Positions 19,501-28,296 of a stretch of 64,000 nucleotides of DNA are shown here, piece after piece. The notes beneath the pieces were generated by a model. That model worked only from the letters and a program-made list of their open reading frames with translations. It was not told where the DNA came from and ran no database searches. Positions within the stretch are counted from its first letter, which is position 1. Every line of letters starts with the position of its first letter. The DNA is from Actinacidiphila yanglinensis (GTDB taxonomy: Bacteria; Actinomycetota; Actinomycetes; Streptomycetales; Streptomycetaceae): positions 62,001-126,000 of the forward strand of contig NZ_FNVU01000015.1 of the NCBI RefSeq assembly GCF_900107965.1, given 5' to 3'. The position numbers and the translations under genes were made by a program.

Positions 19501-21258
19501 GAGGAGATCTGGACCAGCCGCAGCGCCGAGGACGACCCGACGCTCAACCCCGAGGGCTGGAACAGCCCGCAGACCGGCGAGTACCTCACCGCGGCCGAGA
19601 TGCGCGAGTGGGCCGACTCCAGCCTGCGCCGGATCACGGCGCTGCGCCCCGCCCGGGTGCTGGAGATCGGCTGCAAGACCGGCGCGCTTCTGTTCCGTCT
19701 GGCGCCCCGCTGCGACACCTACACCGGCACCGACCTGTCGACCCGCGCGCTGGCCCACATCCGCAGCCACCAGGACTGGCTCGCCAACAAGGTCGACGAC
19801 GTGACCCTGCTGCCCAGGGCTGCCGACGACTTCACCGACTTCGAGGACGCCCGCTTCGACACCGTGGTCATCAACTCGGTGGTGCAGTACTTCCCGGACC
19901 AGTCCTATCTGGAGCGGGTGCTGCGAGGCGCGCTGGCCCTGCTCCCGCCCGGCGGCCACGTCTACCTGGGCGCGGTGCGCAGCCTGCCGCTGCTGCGCGC
20001 CCTGCACCTGCCCGCGCAACTGGCCCGGCTGGAACCCGGGGCGCGCGCCGCGGAGCTGCGCGACAGTGTGGCGTCCCACGTCGCCCGCGAGGAGGAACTC
20101 GCGCTGGATCCCGGCTACTTCACCGGTCTTGCCGGACGCCTCCCGGGCCTCGCCGAGGTGTACGTCCTGCCGCGGTTGGGCCGCAGCCGCAACGAACTGG
20201 CCGGCTATCGGTACGACGTGGTGCTGCGCGCGGGCAGTCCGATCGCGGCGGCACCGCCCGTCACCACGCTGGACTGGCAGGCCGACGGGCTCGACCCGGC
20301 CGCGCTGACAGAACTTCTCCGTGCGGGCGGGCACAGCCGGGTCCTGCTGCGCGGCGTCCCCGACGCCCGGCTGCGCGCCCGGCTGGACGCGCTGCGGGCC
20401 CTGGACGCCGACACCCTGCGCAGCGCGGCCGAGGTGACCGCCGCGCTGGTGCCGCAACCGGCCCGGGCCGGCGGTCCGATCGACCCGCACCAGCTCAACG
20501 GCATCGCCGCGGAAGCCGGCCACCGGGCGATGCTGCAGTACCGCGACGACGGCCCCGGGGACGAACTCGACGTCCTGCTCACCCGGGAGGAACCGGGAGA
20601 CGACACCGGGGCCGGCGCCGAACAGCACTTCCCCACCGGTTTCGGCCGCCGCCCCGCCGCTCCCGGCAGCACACCCCGGCCGTTGGCCAACCAGCCGCTC
20701 ACCGCCGCCCGGTCACGTACCGTCGCCCCGCTGCTCCGCGCCCACCTGCAGGAACGCTTCCCCGGCTACGCGGTGCCCGCCCACCTCCTTGTCGTCGACG
20801 CGTTCCCGACCGGTCGTGACCTGACCCTGGACCGTGCGGCGCTGCCCAGGCCCGATCTGCTCGCTGCGGCGGCCGAGGCACAGCGCGAACCCGGCACCGA
20901 CACCGAGAAGTCCCTGGCCAGGATCTGGGCCGAGGCGCTGGGTGTGGACCGGATCGGCGTTCACGACGACTTCTTCGCACTCGGCGGCCACTCGCTGCTC
21001 GGGGCCGAGGTCATCGAACGGGTGCGCAAGGACTACAAGATCGATGTTCCGCTGGGGCGGCTCTTCGAGTCGCCGACCATCGCCTCGGTCGCCGCCTTCG
21101 TGGACGAGCGGCTGAGCCGTCCGCAAGAGGAGATCGCCCCGATACGCCGCCAGAGCCGCGAGGCGCTTCGGCGCCGCCGCGCCGAGCGGGCCGCCGCCTC
21201 GGGCCGGCCGACCGAAGCGGCGGGCCCCCGGCAGGGCCACCGGGAGCGCACCCCATGA
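16573..21258 (+). CDS. NRPS module C-[decayed A with inserted decayed MT]-PCP
   Basis: 1561 aa. The C domain is intact (QHHIATDGWS). The A domain keeps the fold (start LSHQELDRLANRL, GVPGELCL, NPDYPV) but lost its core motifs: the A3 phosphate loop reads CYPRPEPAAVGTVNSH from C654 with no TSGSTGxPKG, there is no YGPTE, the A8 GRxDxQVKIRG stretch reads AEETRVRRHLLE, and the A10 catalytic Lys is Thr (T1418). Between A8 and A9, at about 960-1230, is a methyltransferase of the NRPS N-MT type (NSVVQYFP present), but SAM motif I is EIGCKTG (K1035 for Gly) and GDVR is GAVR. The PCP is intact (S1474). The module can probably condense and carry but not activate. PCP loading in trans, or skipping, is needed. 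Confidence 0.9.
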   Translation: MRPATLTAEQRKLFDRLVDRLGGAGTVDRITRVPGDRSCLPLSSSQQRIWFFDQLQPEAAIYNVAGAARIRGKLDAELLRRCLGAIVERHEILRTTYHQVDGAGVQRVGPATEPSLPLVDLSVLPVQEREGAAAEYCAAEARRPFDLTRDPMLRPTLLRLSAEEHLLLLCQHHIATDGWSVNLLMREIGERYAAHLRGEKPQLPDLPVQYGDYAEWQRGWLDGARMRDQLDYWRERLADSRLVDLATGRPRPTVLSWDGGTLRRHIPADVIRRVTEVAESEQSTLYMALVAAQSVVLSRWSGQSDVVVGCPVANRGRAEVEHLVGCFINEVPLRVDTSGNPTFRQLLCQVREVALGAYDNQEVPFERVVEAVNPERDAIAHAPLVRHQLGLHNEPQWRVELPGLTFEVAGLSTDTARFDLEVDLSPDGAGGLSGTVYYSTDLFTEDIVLRLLDSLDSVLDAAGRQPDRIVAELPLVGRAESDRLRDVGSGAPAPGGTAAPESPKAPAGFLGLMDRARTAAPSVTAVSGPDATLSHQELDRLANRLSWRLQALGVRPGQPVAVCLPPSARLVTALLAVAKAGGAAVPLNPDYPVTELNEALLDCSAGLVLTDGDGPKGLDSMVRPVDPGDPRETEGLPEDRPAWTVPAEGPAFVCYPRPEPAAVGTVNSHAAVARRLAWAATCFPLTAGDAVLVALSAFDLAPWELLGVPAARGRLVLPEDGSPAGIALAVRRETVRTLRCTASTLAGVLAALAEDDRGPAPLRHVVISGEAAWPALVGDLARVAPGARLFQQSGPASAALDTLAQPVAATHRPGSRSLLGTLLPGPGVRVLDRCGAAVPMGVPGELCLTVPPTPPVFLGRPRESADALVEDPLGVCGQLLRTGSRARWLPDGRLDLLAEETRVRRHLLETRDIAAALEELPDVARANAATLAQDLSAAETEPLLVAHVSLRPDPSTPRTKGTGGTAVSADRGRKLFEEIWTSRSAEDDPTLNPEGWNSPQTGEYLTAAEMREWADSSLRRITALRPARVLEIGCKTGALLFRLAPRCDTYTGTDLSTRALAHIRSHQDWLANKVDDVTLLPRAADDFTDFEDARFDTVVINSVVQYFPDQSYLERVLRGALALLPPGGHVYLGAVRSLPLLRALHLPAQLARLEPGARAAELRDSVASHVAREEELALDPGYFTGLAGRLPGLAEVYVLPRLGRSRNELAGYRYDVVLRAGSPIAAAPPVTTLDWQADGLDPAALTELLRAGGHSRVLLRGVPDARLRARLDALRALDADTLRSAAEVTAALVPQPARAGGPIDPHQLNGIAAEAGHRAMLQYRDDGPGDELDVLLTREEPGDDTGAGAEQHFPTGFGRRPAAPGSTPRPLANQPLTAARSRTVAPLLRAHLQERFPGYAVPAHLLVVDAFPTGRDLTLDRAALPRPDLLAAAAEAQREPGTDTEKSLARIWAEALGVDRIGVHDDFFALGGHSLLGAEVIERVRKDYKIDVPLGRLFESPTIASVAAFVDERLSRPQEEIAPIRRQSREALRRRRAERAAASGRPTEAAGPRQGHRERTP

Positions 21259-24200
21259 CCACGCCGACACGGGCCGTCGAGGCCGGAAAGGGTGCTGCCG
21301 TGACGCACACCGACGAGGAGCCGCTGACCGCGGAGACCTCCTTCGCCCAACAGAGCCTGTGGCTGGTCGACCGGGTCGATCCAGGCCAACCCACCTACAA
21401 CGTGCTGGCAGCGGTACGCATGCGCGGTCCGCTCGATCCGGTGGCACTGCGCGCGGCGCTCAACTCGGTCGTGGAGCGGCACGAATCACTGCGCACCGTG
21501 TTCGGGTTCGACGGCTACGAGCCGCTCCAGTCGGTGCTGCCGGAGTTGCGCCTGGAACTCCCGATCGACGAGGTGGGCGACGCCGACATCGACGCCCTGG
21601 TCCTCCGCGAGATCGAGAAGCCCTTCGACCTCGCCGCGGGACCGCTCCTGAGGATGCGGCTGCTGCGCCGCGACGCCGAGGACCACGTCGCCGTCCTGAC
21701 GGTGCACCACATCGTCACGGACGGCTGGTCCTCGGGCATCCTCTTCCAGGAGCTGTCGCTCTGCTACGAGGCCCATGCCGCCGGCCGGGCGCCGGCGCTG
21801 GAGCCGCTGCCGATCCAGTACGTCGACTACGCGGTCTGGCAGCGCGACACCCTCCACGGGCCGGCCTTGGACAAGCTGGTCGGGTACTGGCGCGACCGGC
21901 TGGCGGGGCTGGTGCCGCTGCGGCTGCCGACCGACCGGCCACGACCGGCCACGGCCTCCTCGGCAGGCGGTCTGCACGCCTTCGAGCTTCCCGCGAGCCT
22001 CAACGACCGGCTGGAGCGGCTGGCCAGGTCGCACGAGTGCACACCTTTCATGCTCTACCTCGCGGTCTTCTCCGTGCTGCTCTCGCGCCACTCGGGCAGC
22101 CGCGACATCCCGGTCGCCTCGCCGGTCTCCGGCCGGGACCGCTCCGAACTCGCCGGGCTCATCGGCTTCTTCGTGAACACCCTGGTCCTGCGCCTGGACA
22201 CCTCCGGCGATCCGACCTTCGCCGAGATGCTGGGCCGGGCCAGGGAGGCCTGCCTCGGCGCCTACGCACACCAGGACCTGCCGTACGAGCGGCTGGTCGA
22301 GGAACTGCGTCCACCGCGCTACGCGGGCCTGGGCGGACCGCTCGCCCAGGTGATGTTCTCGCTGCAGAACCTGCCGGAGCAGAAGTGGTCCGTCGGCGAG
22401 CTGAGCTACGAGGCCATGCACGTGGCCACCCGCACCGCCAAGTTCGACCTCTCACTGGAGCTCACCCCCGGGCCGGGGGGCACCCGCGGCACCCTGGAGT
22501 ACAGCACCGACCTCTTCGACCGGAGCAGCGTCGAGAAGCTGGCCGAGCAGTTCACCGAGCTGCTGACCGCCGTCGCCGACGATCCGGCCGCCCGGATCTC
22601 GCGGCTGCGGCTGCTTCCGGACCGGGAGCGGGCGCGCATCCTGGCCGCAGGCACCCCGGCGCCGGACCCCGCCGCCGACTGCGTGCACCGGGTCTTCGCA
22701 CGGCAGGCCGCCGCCACCCCCGACGCCGTCGCCTTGGTCCAGGGGAACGACCGGGTCACCTATCGCTCGCTCGACTGCCGCGCCGACCGGCTGGCCCGGC
22801 ACCTGCGCGCATCGGGCGTCGTCGCGGAGACCCGCGTCGCGGTGTTCCTGAACCGCTCACCGGAACTCGTGACCGCCTATCTCGCGGTCCTCAAGGCCGG
22901 TGGCGTCTACGTGCCGCTGGACCCCGGCTACCCGCAGGACCGACTGCGGTTCATGCTGGCCGACTCGGCCGCCCCGTTCGTGCTGTCCACGCCCGCGCTG
23001 GCTCCGCTGCTGCCGGCCTCGGCCGCACGCGTGGTGGCGGTGGACGCCCCACTGCCGGACACGCCCGCCGGACCGCCCCCCGACCTTGCGCATCCGGACC
23101 ACGGTGCCTACTTGATCTACACCTCGGGTTCGACCGGGCAACCGAAGGGAGCGATGAACACCCACCGGGGCGTCACCGGCTTCGCCTTGGCCGCTGCAGG
23201 GGCCTTCGGACTCCACCAGGACGACCGGGCCCTCCAACTGGCCCCGCTCGGCTTCGACGTGGTCGCCGAGGAGCTGTACCCGCATCTGCTCACCGGGGGA
23301 TCGGTGGCGCTGCCGGAGGGCGAACCACCGGTCGACACCGGGGAGCTGTGGGACCTGGTCGCCTCCTCCGGAGCCACGGTCCTGTCCACCACGCCGTCCA
23401 GGCTCGCCGCGATCGGCCCGGCCGAACGCGCCGCGATCCCGCCGACCCTGCGCACTTTGGTGTTCGGCAGCGAGGCCGCACCGACCCTGCGCACACTGCT
23501 GCCGTGGAAGGAGTGGCCGGGACGGCTGGTCCAGGTCTACGGCGTGACCGAGGCCAGCTGCACCTCCGCCGCTGCCGCCGTGGACTTCGACGGCGAGCCG
23601 GACGCGGTGGTCCCGTTGGGAACGCCGCTGCCCGGCTGCCGGGCCCATGTGCTCGACCCATGGTTCGAACCCGTGCCGGACGGCGTGGCCGGAGAGCTGT
23701 ACCTCGGCGGGCCGTCCGTCAGCCGCGGCTACCACGGGCGCCCTGGGCTCACCGCGGCGCGCTTCGTGCCCGACCCGTTCGGCACGGTCCCCGGAGCCCG
23801 GCTCTACCGCACCGGAGACCTGGTCAGCCGCCGGTCCGACGGCACCCTGCGATTCGTCGAACGCGCCGACCGGCAGGTCAAGATACGGGGCTTCAGGGTC
23901 GAGCCCAGCGAGGTGGAGGCCTCGCTGAGCAGCCACCCGGCACTCTCCGGCTGCGTGGTGGAGAACCGCCCCGACGCTCAGGGCCAGGCACGCCTGGCGG
24001 CGTACACGGTGGCCCGCGACCCGGACGGACCCGGCAGCGACGAACTGCGCGCCTTCCTCGCCGAGAAGCTCCCTGCCTGGATGCTCCCGGCCGTCTTCGT
24101 CCCGCTGACCGCGCTGCCGCTGACCGCCAACGGCAAGCTGGACCGGGGCGCGCTGCCGGAACCGGCCCGGGAGAGCACCACGCCGTACACACCGCCGCGG

Positions 24201-24464
24201 ACCCCGGTGGAGGAAGGGCTCGCACGGATCTGGGAGGAACTGCTCGGCGCGGACCGCGTCGGCGTCCACGACGACTTCTTCGAACTGGGCGGCAACTCGC
24301 TCTCCGCGGTCCGGATGATCTCCGAGGTCCGCGACGAGTTCGGAGTCGAGGTGCCGCTGCGGACGCTGTTCTCCGCGGACCCCACGGTGGCCGAACTCGG
24401 AAACCGGATCTTCGAACTCCTGCTGGAGGAGTCCGCCGACGACGCCCAGGAGGTGGCTTCATGA
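21255..24464 (+). CDS. NRPS module C-A-PCP (basic-type residue)
   Basis: 1069 aa, ATGA overlap with the upstream NRPS. C domain with H151/H152 (HHIVTDGWS); A domain with YTSGSTGQPKG from Y622; PCP with S1015 (LGGNSL). A10 TANGKLDRGAL is intact. Code by eye DVESVGVCTK. Glu at position 239 with Ser at 278 is a pattern seen for Lys/Orn/Arg-type pockets, but I do not know this exact code. It is very similar to the first A domain of the 55871 NRPS (DVESIGTCAK), including the GFDV..EE.YP and STTP segments, so both may select the same or related residues. Substrate call is weak; domain calls are strong. Confidence 0.92.
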   Translation: MTTPTRAVEAGKGAAVTHTDEEPLTAETSFAQQSLWLVDRVDPGQPTYNVLAAVRMRGPLDPVALRAALNSVVERHESLRTVFGFDGYEPLQSVLPELRLELPIDEVGDADIDALVLREIEKPFDLAAGPLLRMRLLRRDAEDHVAVLTVHHIVTDGWSSGILFQELSLCYEAHAAGRAPALEPLPIQYVDYAVWQRDTLHGPALDKLVGYWRDRLAGLVPLRLPTDRPRPATASSAGGLHAFELPASLNDRLERLARSHECTPFMLYLAVFSVLLSRHSGSRDIPVASPVSGRDRSELAGLIGFFVNTLVLRLDTSGDPTFAEMLGRAREACLGAYAHQDLPYERLVEELRPPRYAGLGGPLAQVMFSLQNLPEQKWSVGELSYEAMHVATRTAKFDLSLELTPGPGGTRGTLEYSTDLFDRSSVEKLAEQFTELLTAVADDPAARISRLRLLPDRERARILAAGTPAPDPAADCVHRVFARQAAATPDAVALVQGNDRVTYRSLDCRADRLARHLRASGVVAETRVAVFLNRSPELVTAYLAVLKAGGVYVPLDPGYPQDRLRFMLADSAAPFVLSTPALAPLLPASAARVVAVDAPLPDTPAGPPPDLAHPDHGAYLIYTSGSTGQPKGAMNTHRGVTGFALAAAGAFGLHQDDRALQLAPLGFDVVAEELYPHLLTGGSVALPEGEPPVDTGELWDLVASSGATVLSTTPSRLAAIGPAERAAIPPTLRTLVFGSEAAPTLRTLLPWKEWPGRLVQVYGVTEASCTSAAAAVDFDGEPDAVVPLGTPLPGCRAHVLDPWFEPVPDGVAGELYLGGPSVSRGYHGRPGLTAARFVPDPFGTVPGARLYRTGDLVSRRSDGTLRFVERADRQVKIRGFRVEPSEVEASLSSHPALSGCVVENRPDAQGQARLAAYTVARDPDGPGSDELRAFLAEKLPAWMLPAVFVPLTALPLTANGKLDRGALPEPARESTTPYTPPRTPVEEGLARIWEELLGADRVGVHDDFFELGGNSLSAVRMISEVRDEFGVEVPLRTLFSADPTVAELGNRIFELLLEESADDAQEVAS

Positions 24465-25954
24465 CCACCGCGGAACGGAGCCTGCGGGACCGGGCCGAAC
24501 TCGAGCAGCGGCTCCTGGCCCGACGCGCCCGACGCAACCCGGGCATCCCCGCGGCGGGCCGCCGACCCGGTGTCAACCGCTTCCCCGCGTCGCCGGTCCA
24601 GCAGCTGATGTGGGAATTCCACCACGAGTGCCCGGGTGAGTCGACCTGGGTCACCCTCGGCGGCGTCCGGCTGTTCGGACCGCTGGACCTCGCCCTGCTG
24701 CAGCGTGCGCTGGACGCCTTGGTGGAGCGACACGAGTCGCTGCGCACGGTGTTCCGCGCCGGCGAGGGCGGCACCGTGGAGCAGGTCGTACTGGACCGGG
24801 GCCACCGGCTGACACTCCCGGTCCTCGAGGTCTCCGCGGAGCAGGCCAGGACGGCCGCGGCAGCCGCGATCGACCAGCCCTTCGACCTGGTCAACGGTCC
24901 GCTGGCGCGACTGCACGTACTGCGCCTGGCCCCGCAGGAGCACCACCTGATGCTGGTGCTGCACCACATCGTCAGTGACGGGCACTCCATGGAGGTCTTC
25001 ATCCAGGAGCTGAGCGCGCTGTATCTGTCCTTGGCCGCCGAAGTCCCGAGCCCGCTGCCACCGCTCACCGTGCAGCCCGCGGATGTGGCGGCCTGGCAAC
25101 GGGCTCGCTGGGACGACAACACCCGCCGGCGGGTGACCGGCTACTGGCAGCGCCGGCTGGCCGACGCTGAACCGCTCCGGCTCCCGACCGACGTGCAACC
25201 GGGCCCCGAACCGTCGTCCGCGGGCCTGACCTGCCAACTCCCGGTCGACGAGGAGACGATCGATCGGCTCCGCCGGCTCGGCAAGGAGCACCAGGCAACG
25301 CTCTTCATGGTCACGCTGGCCGCCTTCCACCTCCTCTTCGCCCGCTACTCGGGCCAGCGCGGGGCCATGGTGTCCACGCCCTACTCCTACCGGGACCGGC
25401 CCGAGACCTACGCGCCGATCGGCGCCTTCATCAACTACCTCATGCTCCGTCCCGACCTGTCCGGCGACCCGGCCTTCCACACGGTGCTCGAGCAGGTCCG
25501 CGACGCCACGCTGCTGGACTTCGAGCACCACCAACTCCCCCTGGACGAGCTGATCGACGCCCTGGGAATGGACCCGGTGGAAGGACGCCGGACCTTGATG
25601 CGGGTCCTGTTCACCGAAGAGAGCGACCCGGAGATCCCGCTGGCCCCGGACGGCGAACTGCGCAGCGAGATGATCGCCGATCCGCCCTGGCACCACGCCC
25701 TGCGCGACCTGACCCTGCGGGTGACCGCGGGCGAGGACGGCACCCACGTCATCGTCACCTACCGGGCCGATGCCTTCACCCCGCAGCGGGCAGCCGACAT
25801 CGCCGCCGACTACCGCGACCTGCTCCGCCTGGTCGCCGCCGATCCGGGCGTCCGCGTCCTCGGTGCACACGCCGCCCTCCCGCTGCGCGTCCCCGTGGCC
25901 GACGCACCCGCGGCCGCGACCGCGGCATCCGAGCCCGCCCTGGAGGAACTGTGA
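24461..25954 (+). CDS. free-standing condensation domain
   Basis: 497 aa from ATG 24461 (ATGA overlap with the preceding stop). A single C domain and nothing else, with HHIVSDGHS as active site and a short basic N-terminal stretch that may serve docking. The stop overlaps the GTG of the next gene (A-PCP), so the two probably form a split C / A-PCP module. The same open frame runs far upstream inside the previous gene, but that part is the wrong frame for NRPS sequence. The N-terminal RDRAELEQRLLARRARR stretch is helical and charged, as expected for a docking or linker element. Confidence 0.9.
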   Translation: MTTAERSLRDRAELEQRLLARRARRNPGIPAAGRRPGVNRFPASPVQQLMWEFHHECPGESTWVTLGGVRLFGPLDLALLQRALDALVERHESLRTVFRAGEGGTVEQVVLDRGHRLTLPVLEVSAEQARTAAAAAIDQPFDLVNGPLARLHVLRLAPQEHHLMLVLHHIVSDGHSMEVFIQELSALYLSLAAEVPSPLPPLTVQPADVAAWQRARWDDNTRRRVTGYWQRRLADAEPLRLPTDVQPGPEPSSAGLTCQLPVDEETIDRLRRLGKEHQATLFMVTLAAFHLLFARYSGQRGAMVSTPYSYRDRPETYAPIGAFINYLMLRPDLSGDPAFHTVLEQVRDATLLDFEHHQLPLDELIDALGMDPVEGRRTLMRVLFTEESDPEIPLAPDGELRSEMIADPPWHHALRDLTLRVTAGEDGTHVIVTYRADAFTPQRAADIAADYRDLLRLVAADPGVRVLGAHAALPLRVPVADAPAAATAASEPALEEL

Positions 25955-28251
25955 CCCTGACCACCGAGCCGATACCGCCACGGGCGACCGAGCCCGCCGA
26001 ACTGCTCGCGACACTGGCCGCCGTACTGCACCGCCGCACGCTCCAGGAGCACATCCGCATCACGGTCCACCGGAACGGCGGCCGCCACCTGTTCGACGCG
26101 GACCTCTCCGACGACCCGGACCTCGCCACGCTGGCAGGCAGGGGCGTCGAGATCCCCGTGGAATCGGACGACTGCGAGCCGGACGCCGTGCTGCTGCTCG
26201 GCACCCCCGAACCCGGCGCTCCCGCCGCGGTCCCCGTGTTCTTCCTGCACGCGGGAACGCTCTACTGCGCCGTGCCCCCGAACCGGCCTCCCGGCCTGGC
26301 CGGTGAACTCCTGGACCAGGTGCGGACCGCGCGCGCGGACGCCCGGGCCCACCCCGGTCGCGCCGTCTCCGGGCTCCGGCTGGCCTCGGCCGCGGAACTG
26401 CGCCGGATCGAGACCTGGAGTGGCTCGGGGGCCGCTCCCGCCGCCGCCAGGCCCATCCATCTGCTGGTCGAGGACCAGGTCCGGCGTGCTCCCGAGGCAA
26501 CCGCGCTCCGCTGCGGTGGAACCGTCCTGACCTACAGTGGGCTCAACCGCCACGCCGATCGGCTGGCCACCCAGTTGGCGGAGGCCGGGGCGGGGCCCGG
26601 ACAGGTGGTGGCCGTCCTGGCCGAGCGTTCCCCGGAACTCGTGGTCGCCCTGCTGGCCGTGCTCAAGACGGGCGCCGCCTATGCGGCCTTCGAGCCCGAC
26701 CTCCCGGCGTCCCGGCTCCGGCAGCAACTCGCCGACACCGGTGCCAACGTCGTCCTGGCCCAGCCCGGCCTGCGGACCCGGCCGCCCGAGGGAGCCGTCC
26801 TACTGACGCTGGAAGCCCCGGCGGGCTCCGCCGGCGAGCAGGACATCGCGGGCGGGGTGGATCTGCCGAACCGGGTGTCCTGCGAGGTGCATCCCGACGA
26901 GCTCGCCTATGTGAGCTTCACCTCCGGGTCCACCGGCGTTCCCAAGGGCGCCTGCGTCTCGCACCGGGCGGTCTCCCGCCTCGTGCAGCGGCCGGACTGG
27001 GCGGACTTCGGCCCCGGAGACGTCTTCCTGCAACTCGCCCCCGTCGCTTTCGACGCCTCCACCCTGGAGATCTGGGGCGCGCTGACCAACGGGGCGGCCC
27101 TGGCGATCCACCCGGCCGGGCCGATCTCCACCAGTCGTCTCGCCGGCACGCTCGTCGACGAGAAGATCACCGTGGCATGGTTCACCGCGGGCCTGTTCGA
27201 CCGGATGGTGCGCGGCCATCTCGACGCGTTCACCGGGCTGCGGCACGTCCTCGCGGGTGGCGACGTCGTCCCGGCCCACCGGGTGCAGTCGCTGCTCAAG
27301 AGCCACCCCGGACTGGTCTTCAGCAACGGCTACGGACCCACCGAGAACACCACCTTCACCACGGTCTGGACTTCCACGCTGCCGCCCGGGAACGCCTCGG
27401 TACCCGTGGGCCGGCCGATCAGCGGCACTCTGGTGCGGGTACTCGACCCGCTGCTGCGACCGGTCCCGGTGGGCGTGCCGGGCGAACTGCACGCCGGCGG
27501 GGAGGGGCTGGCCCGCTGCTACCTGGGGCGCGCCGCGGACACCGCCGACCGCTTCGGGCCCGACCCGCTCGGCGGGTTCCCCGGAGCCCGGCTCTACCGG
27601 ACCGGCGACCTGGTCCGCTGGCTGCCCGACGGCTCCCTGGAGTTCCTGGGCCGCGCCGACCGGCAGATCAAGGTCCAGGGCTACCGCGTCGAGCCCGGCG
27701 AGGTGGAGGCGGTCCTCTCCCGCCATCCCGACGTCCGGCAGGCCGTGGTGACCACGCAGGACGACGGCAGCCGGGGCAAACGGCTGCTCGCCTACATCAC
27801 CGCGCTCAGTCCCGAGGACGACGATCCCGCCGAGCTCGGCCGGCGCCTGCGCGAGGAACTTCGTTCCGAACTTCCCGCCTACATGGTGCCCTCGGCCGTA
27901 CTGTCCCTCGCCGAACTGCCACTCAACCGCAACGGGAAGGTCGACCGCTCGGCGCTGCCGGCCGCCCGCAGGCTGCCGCGCAACCTCCACAGCGAGTACC
28001 AGGCGCCGCGGAGCGCGCTGGAGGCCGTGGTGGCCGAGGAGTGGGGCGACCTGCTCGGCATCGAACCGGTCGGGGTGGAGGACGACTTCTTCGAGTTGGG
28101 CGGCCACTCGCTGCTCGCGGCGGAACTGCTGTCCCGCCTGCAGCAGCGCTTCGCCGTCACCGTCCCGGCCCGGACCCTCTATCTGCACCCCACGGTCGCC
28201 GAGTTGACCGAGACCCTGCCCGCCCTGGCCGACAACCCCGTTCGGACGTGA
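25951..28251 (+). CDS. NRPS A-PCP didomain (Val-like code)
   Basis: 766 aa, GTG start overlapping the stop of the free C domain. Residues 1 to about 160 resemble the C-terminal end of a condensation domain (linker LRLASAAELRRIETW). The A domain follows with FTSGSTGVPKG from F323, YGPTE, GRADRQIKVQG and the A10 NGKVDRSAL, then a PCP with S720. Code by eye DALWLGGTFK, close to the known Val code DAFWIGGTFK. An A-PCP followed by a P450 and a thioesterase matches known beta-hydroxylation cassettes (NikP1/NikQ/NikP2, NovH/NovI), in which the P450 oxidises the PCP-bound amino acid. Here the free C domain next to it allows direct use in the assembly line too. Confidence 0.9.
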   Translation: MTLTTEPIPPRATEPAELLATLAAVLHRRTLQEHIRITVHRNGGRHLFDADLSDDPDLATLAGRGVEIPVESDDCEPDAVLLLGTPEPGAPAAVPVFFLHAGTLYCAVPPNRPPGLAGELLDQVRTARADARAHPGRAVSGLRLASAAELRRIETWSGSGAAPAAARPIHLLVEDQVRRAPEATALRCGGTVLTYSGLNRHADRLATQLAEAGAGPGQVVAVLAERSPELVVALLAVLKTGAAYAAFEPDLPASRLRQQLADTGANVVLAQPGLRTRPPEGAVLLTLEAPAGSAGEQDIAGGVDLPNRVSCEVHPDELAYVSFTSGSTGVPKGACVSHRAVSRLVQRPDWADFGPGDVFLQLAPVAFDASTLEIWGALTNGAALAIHPAGPISTSRLAGTLVDEKITVAWFTAGLFDRMVRGHLDAFTGLRHVLAGGDVVPAHRVQSLLKSHPGLVFSNGYGPTENTTFTTVWTSTLPPGNASVPVGRPISGTLVRVLDPLLRPVPVGVPGELHAGGEGLARCYLGRAADTADRFGPDPLGGFPGARLYRTGDLVRWLPDGSLEFLGRADRQIKVQGYRVEPGEVEAVLSRHPDVRQAVVTTQDDGSRGKRLLAYITALSPEDDDPAELGRRLREELRSELPAYMVPSAVLSLAELPLNRNGKVDRSALPAARRLPRNLHSEYQAPRSALEAVVAEEWGDLLGIEPVGVEDDFFELGGHSLLAAELLSRLQQRFAVTVPARTLYLHPTVAELTETLPALADNPVRT

Positions 28252-28296
28252 CCCGAGCCACCCGACTGCCCCGCCCGGCCTGGAAGGAACGCCGCT

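Noticed and set aside
21359..25954. One very long plus-strand frame ending in the free C domain
   Set aside because: Its first two thirds are an out-of-frame reading of the C-A-PCP gene at 21255; the real gene starts at ATG 24461.
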